From: Bacteroidales bacterium
GTDB taxonomy: Bacteria; Bacteroidota; Bacteroidia; Bacteroidales; JAAUTT01
Direction: 5' to 3'
DNA length: 43,764 nucleotides
NCBI GenBank assembly: GCA_025350365.1
Contig: JANXXY010000224.1
Location: forward strand, 1 to 43,764
Below are positions 7,898 through 15,714 of this stretch, piece by piece. Under the pieces are notes generated by a model. It was not told the DNA's origin. It was given only the letters and a program-made list of their open reading frames with translations, and searched no databases. Made by a program: the position numbers and the translations under genes. Numbering within the stretch: the stretch's first letter is position 1; each line of letters opens with the position of its first letter.

Positions 7898-9376
7898 ATG
7901 TTGACGATATCGCTAATTTTATTGCCGCTTCTTGCTTCGCTTATTCTATTCTTACTGAAAGATAAGAAGGGTTTTCATATTCTGGCTTTGGTTGCCTCTC
8001 TCGCTGAGTTGGTGTTGGGAATTGTTGCACTTTTCGGTTTCGATAAAGGCGCTGCCAGAAATTTTCCTTTTGATGCCATGTGGATCAAATCCATGGGAAT
8101 CAGTTTCTCCTTCGGAATGAGTGGATTATCACTTTTATTAGTGCTTCTGACGGTGTTTTTGGTTCCAATGATTATTTTAACAACCTTCCATCGCGATAAT
8201 AAATATTCGTCGGCATTTTATGGATTAATATTACTGATGCAGTCAGCATTGGTAGGAGTTTTCACGAGCTCAGATGGTTTTCTTTTTTACATATTCTGGG
8301 AAATGGCTCTTATTCCGATTTATTTTATCTGCGGATTGTGGGGTGGTGAAAACAAAATTAAAATTACCCTTAAATTTTTTATCTATACCATGCTTGGGAG
8401 TTTGTTTATGCTTACAGCGCTTATCTGGCTATACATAAAAACTCCTGCCCCGCATACCTTTAATATCGACACCATGGTAATGGTAAAACTACCACTTGGT
8501 GAACAATTCTGGGTTTTTCTGGCTTTTTTCCTTGGTTTCGCGATTAAGATTCCAGTTTTTCCTTTTCATAGCTGGCAGCCTGATACATACACCGTGGCTC
8601 CTGCCGCCGGCAGCATGTTGCTTGCCGGAATTATGCTAAAGATGGGATTGTATGGAATTCTGAGATTTCTAATACCTTCCTGTAGTTTCACAGTAATTCA
8701 GTTTGCCCCGGTAGTGATGATTATGGCCATAACGGGTTTGTTGTATGGTTCCGTTATTGCTATAAAACAAAAGGAAATAAAGCGATTGATAGCCTATTCC
8801 TCTTTCGCACATGTGGGCTTGATGACTGCTGCCCTTTTTGCTTTAAATGTGGATGCATTGCAAGGAACTATCTATCAAATGATTTCTCATGGTTTTAATG
8901 TGGTGGCTTTGTTTTTTATTGCTGATATCATACAACGACGCACAAATACATTGCAAATTAATGAGTTGGGAGGAATTGCCAAAGTTGCACCGCGGTTTGC
9001 TGTTTTCTTTATGATAGTGATGCTTGGCTCAGTCGCATTGCCGCTTACCAACGGTTTTATCGGTGAGTTCCTGATGCTGGTTGGTATGGTTCAATATAGT
9101 TTTTATGTGGCTGCTATTGCTGGAATAAGTATTATTCTGGGAGCTGTGTATATGTTCTGGTTATATCAGCGAAGCATGTATGGCGAAACCAAACCGGTTA
9201 CCGCTGCATTTGCCGATCTTACTTCCACCGAAATGTGGGTGGCAGTTCCGCTTATTATTATTATTATAGCAATGGGTGTTTACCCAAAGCCAATCCTGGA
9301 GATCGCCAAACCGACGGTTGAAAGCATTTTATTTTCATTAAAACCTTTAAAGGAAGCTATCATCCCAGTTTTATAA
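7898..9376 (+). CDS. nuoM: NADH-quinone oxidoreductase subunit M (antiporter-like)
   Basis: NuoM is the second antiporter-like proton-pumping subunit. About fourteen transmembrane segments are visible. The helix-5 glutamate is E135 in FYIFWEMALIPIYFICG, and the helix-7/8 region reads AIKIPVFPFHSWQPDTY. The length of 492 residues is normal. The start ATG 7898 is 10 bp after nuoL; a 136-bp repeat-bearing spacer separates it from nuoN. Confidence 0.97.
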   Translation: MLTISLILLPLLASLILFLLKDKKGFHILALVASLAELVLGIVALFGFDKGAARNFPFDAMWIKSMGISFSFGMSGLSLLLVLLTVFLVPMIILTTFHRDNKYSSAFYGLILLMQSALVGVFTSSDGFLFYIFWEMALIPIYFICGLWGGENKIKITLKFFIYTMLGSLFMLTALIWLYIKTPAPHTFNIDTMVMVKLPLGEQFWVFLAFFLGFAIKIPVFPFHSWQPDTYTVAPAAGSMLLAGIMLKMGLYGILRFLIPSCSFTVIQFAPVVMIMAITGLLYGSVIAIKQKEIKRLIAYSSFAHVGLMTAALFALNVDALQGTIYQMISHGFNVVALFFIADIIQRRTNTLQINELGGIAKVAPRFAVFFMIVMLGSVALPLTNGFIGEFLMLVGMVQYSFYVAAIAGISIILGAVYMFWLYQRSMYGETKPVTAAFADLTSTEMWVAVPLIIIIIAMGVYPKPILEIAKPTVESILFSLKPLKEAIIPVL

Positions 9377-9450
9377 TTAAAATCGCAAATAATAAACACA
9401 AAAATTAAATGCTTTACGAAAAATTTAAAACTTTAAATGTTTGGTGTTTG

Positions 9451-9480
9451 CTTACAACTTACGACTTGATACTTACGACT
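9451..9480 (-). repeat. Tandem AAGTCGTAAG-type repeats between nuoM and nuoN
   Basis: On the minus strand this reads as two tandem units, AGTCGTAAGTATC and AAGTCGTAAGTTG. These match the single unit at 5902-5920 in the nuoK/nuoL spacer. A further ACTTACGA follows near 9496. The remainder of the 136-bp spacer 9377-9512 is AT-rich and carries no recognisable gene. Confidence 0.6.
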
Positions 9481-9512
9481 ATTATTATTTTTAAAACTTA
9501 CGATATAAAAGC

Positions 9513-10889
9513 ATGAATACAATTATTGCTATATCTCTTCTTGGTGTTATCACATTATTTCTGGGAATTTTTAATCTCAAGCGGTGGCTTCTACCAGTAA
9601 TAATAGCAGGCTTAGTCATTGCCCTTGGTTTGGATATAGCCGATTGGGGAACAACGACATATTACTTCAGTAACATGTTTTTTACTGATAAGTTTTATGT
9701 GTCGTTTGCTGGTTTGATGATTGTTGCAACCATTGTAACCTTTCTTATTTCGGCTCAGTATTATAAAGAAGAAACCCGAAGCCTCGAAGGTATTTTCGCT
9801 ATTATACTTTTCTCGCTGGTTGGCGGACTTATTATGATTTCGTCAGGTAATCTGGCTACTTTCTTTATCGGGTTGGAGATACTTTCTATCTCTTTATACT
9901 TACTTGCCGGAAGTCATAAAAATTCCAGTTTCTCCAACGAAGCTGCTATGAAATACTTTCTCATGGGATCGTTCGCCTCCGCATTTTTGTTGTTTGGTAT
10001 CGCGTTGGTTTATGGAGCAACGGGGTCGCTATACAATAAAGATATTGCGCTGTTCATTAACACCAATGCCTGGAATTTGAGTTCGTTGTTAAAGGCAGGA
10101 GTTTTTCTAATTTCCGTTGGCATGGCGTTTAAGGTTGCCGCTGTTCCATTTCATTTTTGGGCTCCCGATGTGTATCATGGATCGCCCACATTGATTACCT
10201 CTTATATGATTACGGTTGTAAAGGCTGCAGGTTTTGCTGCTTTTCTCCGGTTAACCACTACCTGCTTCGGGTTGGATACCGATTTATGGGCGCAAAACAT
10301 TGCTATTATTGCCGCATTATCTATTATTGTTGGCAATATAGGAGCACTATCTCAAACACGGACCAAACGGATGCTTGCCTATTCAAGTATCGCACATACC
10401 GGTTACATTCTAATTGTATTAGTGGCTGCTCAAAAATCAGCTTCAGCAGTGTTGTTTTATTATTCTATTGCCTATATACTTTCCAATCTTTCGGCATTTA
10501 TTGTAGTGATTATGGTTAAAAAATCGACAGGGAGCTCAGGCATCGATTCATTCAACGGATTGGCAAAGGTTAATCCTGTGGTTGCTTTGTGCGCGGCAAT
10601 TTCTTTTTTATCGCTTGCAGGTATTCCCCCATTGGCCGGGTTTATGGCAAAGTATATAGTTTTTACCTCGGCGCTTTTGCAAGGTTATATCTGGTTAGTG
10701 GTTATTGCCATTATAGGATCAATTATCAGTATTTTCTATTATTTCCGACCAATTATCAATATGTATATGAAAAAGCCTGATTACGAACAGATTGATACAC
10801 CAAAATTATCGATGGTTGTTCTGGTTATTCTCACCATTTTAACTGTTGTTATTGGCTTTGTGCCAGGGTTAATTTTGAGCTGGATGTAA
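9513..10889 (+). CDS. nuoN: NADH-quinone oxidoreductase subunit N (antiporter-like)
   Basis: NuoN is the third antiporter-like subunit and the last gene of the complex I operon. At 458 residues with about fourteen transmembrane helices it is full length. Family features include FFIGLEILSISLYLLAG with the helix-5 glutamate, KVAAVPFHFWAPDVYHGSPT at about 208-227, and RTKRMLAYSSIAHTGYILI. It converges with the DUF2752 gene on the other strand, with only 17 bp between the stop codons. No strong terminator hairpin is visible there. Confidence 0.96.
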   Translation: MNTIIAISLLGVITLFLGIFNLKRWLLPVIIAGLVIALGLDIADWGTTTYYFSNMFFTDKFYVSFAGLMIVATIVTFLISAQYYKEETRSLEGIFAIILFSLVGGLIMISSGNLATFFIGLEILSISLYLLAGSHKNSSFSNEAAMKYFLMGSFASAFLLFGIALVYGATGSLYNKDIALFINTNAWNLSSLLKAGVFLISVGMAFKVAAVPFHFWAPDVYHGSPTLITSYMITVVKAAGFAAFLRLTTTCFGLDTDLWAQNIAIIAALSIIVGNIGALSQTRTKRMLAYSSIAHTGYILIVLVAAQKSASAVLFYYSIAYILSNLSAFIVVIMVKKSTGSSGIDSFNGLAKVNPVVALCAAISFLSLAGIPPLAGFMAKYIVFTSALLQGYIWLVVIAIIGSIISIFYYFRPIINMYMKKPDYEQIDTPKLSMVVLVILTILTVVIGFVPGLILSWM

Positions 10890-10906
10890 ATCGTATTTGT
10901 ATCCTT

Positions 10907-11338
10907 TTATCCCATATTTCCGGTAAGCAGCATCTTGTAAAATATATACATCGTCTGAAAGATCAGATTTTTGAATGTGATCAGAAAAAGGAGTAACGAA
11001 AGTGTAATATCAACGTTTGTAATTAGTTTAAGTGTAATACTCGATTTACGAACCAGCATAATTGCAAACAAACGCATCAACAGTTGTAAAGCAAAGAATA
11101 AAAATACCGGAATACTGTTACGTTGAAATTCCATGGCATCGGTAAACCTTAATCTTACAATGGCAGAAAATCCGCGTGACATCCCACAGGTGGGACATTT
11201 CGACCCGAGCAATTCCTCGTGAATGCATTTCACAGGATGTTCATTTTTGTAAGGGTTGTATAGCCCGGAATAAATAAAAATTACCAGAATGATTCCCGCA
11301 AAAATAAAATTGATTAATAAGTAACTGCGTTTATCCAT
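10907..11338 (-). CDS. DUF2752 family small membrane protein
   Basis: This 143-residue protein has hydrophobic segments at about 8-25, 70-90 and 105-135. It carries the conserved cysteine motif of DUF2752, seen here as C38, then C48-P-T-C51-G-M-S-R-G. The family's function is not known; the cysteines may bind metal or form a disulfide. It is followed (upstream on its strand) by the DUF4190 gene after 22 bp, so the two probably form a small operon. In Bacteroidota these two families often occur together, from general knowledge. Confidence 0.8.
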   Translation of the reverse strand: MDKRSYLLINFIFAGIILVIFIYSGLYNPYKNEHPVKCIHEELLGSKCPTCGMSRGFSAIVRLRFTDAMEFQRNSIPVFLFFALQLLMRLFAIMLVRKSSITLKLITNVDITLSLLLFLITFKNLIFQTMYIFYKMLLTGNMG

Positions 11339-11360
11339 CCGGTTTTTCGATTAATGATAT

Positions 11361-12047
11361 TTATTTTTTAAGAGAGTCCAGGTCGTTTTCGTATTTTTTA
11401 TTCAGCTTGTTTAGTCGTTCCTGCTGATCTTCTGTAAAACTTGAAACTGTGGTTGCGAGTTTGGTGATGAGTTGCGTAAGTTTAAGAGACACCTCCGAAT
11501 AAGCCTGTATAGCTTTGGAATCGCCATTTTTTGATTTTTTCTGAAGATGAATCGTTTCTTTAATAAGTTTCTCATAACCTTCGAGGAATTTATTGAATTG
11601 CTCATCAGTCATAGGCTTGTTTATTTCAATTTTCAGCGCCCCACTATCGACTTTATTTTCGAGTTGTTCTAAAACTTTCTCCAGGTTGTTTCCGAATTCA
11701 GCCATATTTTCGTCAATCCCTTTGCCTGTTTCCTCTTCAATGGCATTTTCGATCTGGTTCTTGATCCAGGGAGCTTTATGCCCGATGGATGCAAAAACCA
11801 ATCCCCAAATAGCAGCAACTGAAGTACCTATAATAGAAATAACCAGTGCCGCGATAATTAAACCTTTGGCTCCGTTGCCCTTTGTTGCCTGATTGTAGGC
11901 AATAGCGCTAAATGTGATGGCAATTGCACCTGGTATCAGAGCTAATAAACCGATGCATGGAATAAAAGCAATAACCAGAGCAATAATTCCAAGGACAAGA
12001 CCAGCAATTCCTAATCCTTGACCGGCGTTTGATTTGTTGTTTTCCAT
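11361..12047 (-). CDS. DUF4190-type two-helix membrane protein with helical C-terminal domain
   Basis: The N-terminus (residues 8-90) shows the DUF4190 pattern: LGIAGLVLGIIALV, a glycine-rich turn, then a second hydrophobic helix LIIAALVISIIGTSVAA. The C-terminal half (about 100-228) is hydrophilic and helical, with coiled-coil character. I start at the ATG at 12047 (MENNKSNAGQG, 228 residues). The frame is open further upstream to 12149, but that extension covers the TACCTTTG promoter box and reads like leader DNA. It is probably co-transcribed with the DUF2752 gene. The function is unknown. Confidence 0.75.
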   Translation of the reverse strand: MENNKSNAGQGLGIAGLVLGIIALVIAFIPCIGLLALIPGAIAITFSAIAYNQATKGNGAKGLIIAALVISIIGTSVAAIWGLVFASIGHKAPWIKNQIENAIEEETGKGIDENMAEFGNNLEKVLEQLENKVDSGALKIEINKPMTDEQFNKFLEGYEKLIKETIHLQKKSKNGDSKAIQAYSEVSLKLTQLITKLATTVSSFTEDQQERLNKLNKKYENDLDSLKK

Positions 12048-12071
12048 AATAGATAATTGTTTAGCTGTTAA

Positions 12072-12110
12072 TATTATTCCAAAGGTAAGAAAAAGACAAT
12101 AGTAGTGTAT
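12072..12110. repeat. Direct repeat, copy 1 (contains the DUF4190 promoter)
   Basis: A 39-bp stretch starting TATTATTCCAAAGGTAAGAA and ending AGTGTAT is repeated almost exactly at 15632-15669, with one substitution and one A missing. The copies bracket the accessory material between 12.1 and 15.6 kb. The rest of the 299-bp gap 12048-12346 is AT-rich and has no visible gene. Confidence 0.75.
12080..12087 (-). promoter_or_regulatory. Candidate -7 box TACCTTTG for the DUF4190/DUF2752 genes
   Basis: On the minus strand the sequence reads TTACCTTTGGAATAA, an exact match to the Bacteroidota -7 consensus TAnnTTTG. Transcription would start near 12073, about 25 nt before the ATG at 12047. A clear -33 TTTG at the right distance is not seen. 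The same box occurs in the repeat copy at 15632-15669. Confidence 0.5.
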
Positions 12111-12346
12111 GGGTTCAGTCGGAAATGTTAGGGACTGCAAGACAAACAATTAAATCCGCAATGCATTAAACTGTAATTTCTAATGCTTTACAAAGTTAAT
12201 AATAAAATCCTCTACTGCCCCCTTGTTATAAGAACCTCAAATTCAATATTTATCTGTATTTTTTTAATGCTTCCCAAAAAAAATGTGCGATAAATTACCA
12301 ACCTTCTAACATTTTTGCCGTGTAAGTTTCCATAAATAAAAAGCTT

Positions 12347-12679
12347 ATGAAGGGGGAAAGTGTAATAAAAAAAATAGAAGAGAATTGGCTGTTTGCTTCG
12401 AGAAAATTAAATTTTGAAATAGTATGTCCATTTTTAATTAAGTCTGAGGGTATTGAAAAAAAGGTATTTGCTTTTCTACCAACCTATGGTTCAAAAAATG
12501 GAATGATTATTGATTTTATTTACCCCCCTGATTTTTATATTGATACTAAAATAATTAATTTGGCTAAAAAAAATGGATATTATTATAGTTTTATAAACCC
12601 AGATAAATTTTTAATCTATAATGAAGGAAATTTTATGGAAGCTTTAGAAGATTGGGGAAATTTTATGGAATTGAAATAA
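12347..12679 (+). CDS. Hypothetical small acidic-aromatic protein (possible orphan immunity protein)
   Basis: I do not recognise this 110-residue protein. It is cytoplasmic, without signal peptide or membrane segment, and is rich in aromatic and lysine residues (for example YYYSFINPDKF). The codons are strongly A/T-biased compared with the nuo genes, which suggests horizontal transfer. It lies 42 bp before another small orphan and upstream of an RHS-repeat remnant. Small proteins in this position are often immunity proteins of polymorphic toxins; that role is inferred from context only. Confidence 0.5.
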   Translation: MKGESVIKKIEENWLFASRKLNFEIVCPFLIKSEGIEKKVFAFLPTYGSKNGMIIDFIYPPDFYIDTKIINLAKKNGYYYSFINPDKFLIYNEGNFMEALEDWGNFMELK

Positions 12680-12721
12680 TACTCTTCAGCTAGTAAAATG
12701 GGATTGTAAATTATAATTAAA

Positions 12722-13072
12722 ATGAACAGTTTAGAGATGGCGATGATCAAAAGTATTGCGAACAGCAATAAAGAGCAATACCCGTTTATTGAAAATCATT
12801 TACCTTACCTGAAAGTTAATCAGCGAAATCTGACAGGTGCTGGAATGTACGTTAATTTTGAATATTTACCCGAAGGAAAGTCTTTAATAAAATCTGAATA
12901 TGGTGATGGTATTCTTGGAAGCAATCAAATTGCTGAACTAAATACAATGAGCAACGGTTTGGGTTTTTCACTTGAATTAGAAAAAGGGGAAATAAAATAT
13001 TTGGAAATTTTTACTTATGGTGATGAGGCTTGGGATGGGACTTATAATTTGTTTACTTTAATTGATATTTAA
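12722..13072 (+). CDS. Hypothetical protein (possible orphan immunity protein)
   Basis: This 116-residue cytoplasmic protein has no recognised family. It has a helical N-terminus followed by what looks like a beta-rich half ending LEIFTYGDEAWDGTYNLFTL. It follows the previous orphan gene by 42 bp in the same direction and precedes the RHS remnant. Context (YD-repeat debris, toxin-antitoxin pair, IS fragments) fits an immunity or cargo gene left from a polymorphic toxin locus, but the sequence itself does not prove this. Confidence 0.5.
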   Translation: MNSLEMAMIKSIANSNKEQYPFIENHLPYLKVNQRNLTGAGMYVNFEYLPEGKSLIKSEYGDGILGSNQIAELNTMSNGLGFSLELEKGEIKYLEIFTYGDEAWDGTYNLFTLIDI

Positions 13073-13121
13073 AGGATTATACCCCCCGCTAACCGAAGTG
13101 TTCAGGAATAAATGAGCGGCT

Positions 13122-13172
13122 CGGCGAAGTTTCGTTAACTTCGCCGTATTAAATAGCGGTCTCCTGACCGCT
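13122..13172. repeat. Two adjacent hairpin repeats in front of the RHS remnant
   Basis: The first hairpin has 10-bp perfect arms CGGCGAAGTT (13122-13131) and AACTTCGCCG (13137-13146). The second has 7-bp arms AGCGGTC (13155-13161) and GACCGCT (13166-13172) around TCCT. Neither is followed by a T tract, so they look like REP-type palindromes rather than terminators. They are GC-rich islands in an AT-rich gap. Confidence 0.6.
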
Positions 13173-13218
13173 GCAATAAAATACCGCTTAGTTTTGTAAA
13201 ATTGGTAAACTGTTATAG

Positions 13219-14199
13219 ACCTGTTTTGTTCTGAAATCTCAGTATCATTTCTGGGGCGGAGTGGAAAAAACCATGCAGCGCCATCATTTTGATGCCTCCA
13301 ACTCCCTGGCTATCGAGCAGAATTTTCAATACGATCACTCAGGGCGGTTAAAATCAACTACCGAAAGTGTCAACGGGAAAACCCCTGTTACCACCTCACA
13401 AATGGTTTATAACGAACTGGGACAAGCGGCCGCCAAAAAACTAAATGATACTACGTCCGGTCAATGGCAAAAGGTCGATTATGCCTACAATATCCGCGGC
13501 TGGCTCACAGGTATAAATCCTCGTTTTAATCCTGTCGAAAACGACCTTTTTAGTCTGAAATTATACTATAACGATACGATAGGACCTTTACAGGGAGCGC
13601 CGCAGTTCAACGGCAACATCAGCGCCATGAAGTGGAAGAACAAGGCCGAAGTGGAAAGCGGCTACGAATATCAGGCTTATGGCTTCAATTACGACAAGCT
13701 CAATCGTCTCACATCCGGCAAACATGGCCTCTGCAATACCTCCGGCGTTTTTCCGGCTGAGTATATGGATCGCTATAACGAAGGGAACATTGATTACGAC
13801 AGTAATGGTAATATATTAAAATTAAACCGCACAGGCGGCTACAAAGATGTAAACGACATTCGGTTTGGGTTGTTGGATAGTTTGAAATACCAGTACCTGC
13901 CTAATAGCAACCAGTTAATGAATATTACCGACAATGCCAATGTGGACTCCTACGGCTACAATGACCGCAATAAAGACACCACTGACTTTGCATATGATGG
14001 CAATGGCAACCTTAGGCAATATAAGGACAAGAATATTAAAAGCATTGATTATAATTTCTTAAATTTACCAAAGAAAATTGTATTTGACAATGCCGATTCC
14101 ATCGTGTATATTTACGATGCCAATGGCAGTAAGCACATTAAAAAGTTCTTTGAAAAAGGCAAACAGATTGGAAACAATCTGGTTCACAACAAATGCTAA
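13219..14199 (+). pseudogene. RHS/YD-repeat protein remnant, truncated at both ends
   Basis: The frame encodes a run of YD-type repeats: YDHSGRLKSTTE, YDKLNRLTSG, YDSNGNILKLNRTG, YDGNGNLRQYKD and YDANGSKHIKK. These are the hallmark of RHS proteins, whose full-length forms are exported or delivered toxin carriers of well over 1000 residues. Here only about 320 residues remain. The reading frame is open for 14 codons before the first possible start (GTG 13261), with no good ATG, which indicates a 5' truncation. It stops in NNLVHNKC, before the conserved RHS core end and without a toxin domain. The order of the repeats and the absence of internal stops suggest recent truncation. Confidence 0.8.
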
Positions 14200-14220
14200 A
14201 CATGAGGATATGCCTCAAAA

Positions 14221-14364
14221 ATGGGCAAAGCGATAAATTACGAATTTTTATTGCAGATTATCAAAACGTTGCATAAAGAGAATATTGTCGTACACCCCCC
14301 TGGTAATAGCTTTTCCGTTGTTCTACAAACTTATTGTGATGCTCCTTTGCAAGCTGAAATTTAA
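14221..14364 (+). other. Short 47-codon open frame of unknown status in the RHS/antitoxin gap
   Basis: An ATG-initiated frame (MGKAINYEFLLQIIK...) of 47 codons lies in the 276-bp stretch between the RHS remnant and the antitoxin gene. It matches nothing I recognise and may be debris. The remainder of this stretch, apart from the promoter box at 14447, shows no feature. Confidence 0.2.
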
Positions 14365-14446
14365 TTTGTATCTTTCTATTTATCCATAACCTTCAACAAG
14401 TTAGCCCTTATTTAATGAAAAATAAGCAGCATAAGATTTAAAATTA

Positions 14447-14454
14447 TATCTTTG
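14447..14454 (+). promoter_or_regulatory. Candidate -7 box TATCTTTG for the toxin-antitoxin pair
   Basis: The octamer is an exact match to TAnnTTTG. Transcription would begin near 14461, about 15 nt ahead of the ATG at 14476. No convincing -33 element is visible. Its position supports the start chosen for the antitoxin. Confidence 0.45.
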
Positions 14455-14475
14455 TTATCATTAAAGTTTTTTGAT

Positions 14476-14703
14476 ATGGAAAAAGATGTTTTAATAAAAA
14501 AGGCTATTAATAATATTCAACGGCTACCTGTCGCTAAAGTTAAGGAAGTTAATGATTTCGCTGAATTTTTATTAAATAAAATTGACGACCAGATGATAAC
14601 GGAAGGGTTTAAAAGGATTTCCTCTTCATCAAAGTCATTAGATTTTCTAAATAATGAACCTTATTTGTATACTGTAACAGATTTAAAAGTAAAATACAAG
14701 TGA
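14476..14703 (+). CDS. DUF2281-like antitoxin
   Basis: The 75-residue protein begins MEKDVLIKKAINNIQRLPVA and continues KVKEVNDFAEFLL, the helical N-terminal pattern of DUF2281 antitoxins (xxLPxxxxxEVxDFxEFL). Antitoxins of this kind neutralise a PemK/MazF- or VapC/PIN-type toxin encoded next door. The start is the ATG at 14476; an in-frame ATG-like start further up would lie on the promoter box. It overlaps the toxin reading frame by 4 bp (GTGA), the typical coupling of such pairs. Because the partner toxin is broken, this gene may now be an orphan. Confidence 0.7.
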   Translation: MEKDVLIKKAINNIQRLPVAKVKEVNDFAEFLLNKIDDQMITEGFKRISSSSKSLDFLNNEPYLYTVTDLKVKYK

Positions 14704-15026
14704 AAAAAGGTTCAATTGTATTGATTCCATTTCCTTTTACGGACTTAAAAGGCATTAAAAACAGACCAGCGGTAGTTTTATTTGCCAATGAATTGGATGT
14801 AACTATCTGTTTTATTACTTCAGAGCTTAAATGGCAAGAGGAATTTGATATTACTTAAACACCAACAGATACTAACGGATTAAAAACTACGTCTCTCATT
14901 AGGGTTTGCAAAATTGCGACTGTTGATACCGATTTGATACTTGGCGAGTTAGGTGAATTGACCCAAATTCAGATAAAAGAATTAAATAAAAACCTCATTA
15001 GTCTTCTGAAATTAAAAATCGGGTAG
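14700..15026 (+). pseudogene. PemK/MazF-family toxin with an internal stop codon
   Basis: Reading from GTG 14700 gives VKKGSIVLIPFPFTDLKG, then KNRPAVVLF, the typical N-terminus of PemK/MazF endoribonuclease toxins (GxIVLxxFPFTDxxGxKxRPAVVL). An in-frame TAA at 14856-14858 interrupts the protein after residue 52. The same frame then continues with family-like sequence (TDTNGLKTTSLIRVCKIATV, ending LLKLKIG) to TAG at 15024. The interruption is a single codon with no shift of frame. The last codons and the stop lie inside the group II intron tail (15018-15093), so the original C-terminus has been replaced as well. The toxin is probably inactive. Confidence 0.75.
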
Positions 15027-15093
15027 GAGAAACGGGATTATTTCTCGTTTCGACCTCCCACACCACCATACGTGCCGTTCGGCATAAGGCAGT
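15018..15093 (-). mobile_element. 3' tail of a group II intron (domains V and VI), truncated
   Basis: On the minus strand 15093-15062 folds as a domain V hairpin. The outer arms are ACTGCC and GGTGGT, the inner arms TGCC and GGCA, with a GAAC loop and the characteristic two-base CG bulge (GGCACGTATGG). Downstream, GAAACG pairs with CGTTTC and AGG with CCT as a domain VI stem. The intron ends ACCCGAT, the typical 3' end with a final A-pyrimidine. The 5' intron and its reverse transcriptase are missing; the IS66 fragment starts within 10 bp. The intron boundary falls in the last codons of the toxin. Confidence 0.7.
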
Positions 15094-15102
15094 TTATCAG
15101 TT

Positions 15103-15279
15103 AAGATTTTACTTGACAAAATTCAGGCACAAGAAATAATTATTTCAAAGCTTGAGACAGAAAATGCCGAACTCCAATCTCGTTTAAATTTAAACAATCC
15201 CAATAGTAGCAAACCTCCTTCAACCGATGAATTGCACAAAAAAGCTATTGAACTTAATAAACTTACAGACTCTAATTAA
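15103..15279 (+). mobile_element. IS66-family transposase N-terminal remnant
   Basis: The frame gives about 58 codons: a coiled-coil-like stretch (KLETENAELQSRL) followed by NNPNSSKPPSTDEL. The NSSKPPS motif is the signature of the N-terminal region of IS66 TnpC transposases. It ends at TAA 15277 with none of the DDE domain left and no start codon, so it is a scrap of an insertion sequence. It abuts the group II intron tail, which suggests nested insertion and deletion. Confidence 0.7.
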
Positions 15280-15290
15280 TAAATTTGTAT

Positions 15291-15584
15291 ATGCGTATAA
15301 TCATTATACTTATTCTTTTTCTCTTTAGCTTCAAGTGTTATGCAAAGGAAACTCCTGATAGCCTAATAAGTAATTTATTTGATTTTTTAAATATGAAAGG
15401 GGAATTGCCCAAAGAGCTTAATCAAGATAAAAAAGGTGATTCCGATTTCTTTTATATACAAGATGTTCTTGGAGTAGGTAAAAATTATTCTCAAGAATAC
15501 GGAGTTTTTAAATTTCTTTGTAAATATAATGAAGAGTCTCATTATAATGTATTTATAAAAAAAGATAAAGCAATTGAGATTTAA
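15291..15584 (+). CDS. Small exported protein of unknown function
   Basis: The 97-residue product starts MRIIIILILFLFSFKCYAKE, a clear signal peptide with a probable cleavage after CYA. The mature part of about 78 residues is charged and has no recognised domain. I take the ATG at 15291; a TTG six bases earlier is in frame. It follows the IS66 remnant by 11 bp and may be the 5' fragment of a longer gene, because it ends abruptly in KDKAIEI. It is AT-rich like the other accessory genes around it. Confidence 0.5.
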   Translation: MRIIIILILFLFSFKCYAKETPDSLISNLFDFLNMKGELPKELNQDKKGDSDFFYIQDVLGVGKNYSQEYGVFKFLCKYNEESHYNVFIKKDKAIEI

Positions 15585-15631
15585 TTACAAACATTCAAAT
15601 TCAAAAAAATAATGATCGGTTCAAAGTGTTG

Positions 15632-15669
15632 TATTATTCCAAAGGTAAGAAAAGACAATAGTCGTGTAT
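15632..15669. repeat. Direct repeat, copy 2
   Basis: This is the partner of 12072-12110: TATTATTCCAAAGGTAAGAA through GTGTAT, with one base changed and one A fewer. It contains the same TACCTTTG box on the minus strand (15647-15640), but no minus-strand gene follows it, so here it is a promoter copy without a gene. Confidence 0.75.
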
Positions 15670-15714
15670 CGGATTTCATAATTCGTTGTTCGTAATTTGA
15701 TATTGGTAAAATAT

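Noticed and set aside
11361-12149. Longer start for the DUF4190 protein at 12149
   Set aside because: The extra 34 codons cover the -7 box and direct repeat, and the usual N-terminus begins at MENNKSNAGQG.
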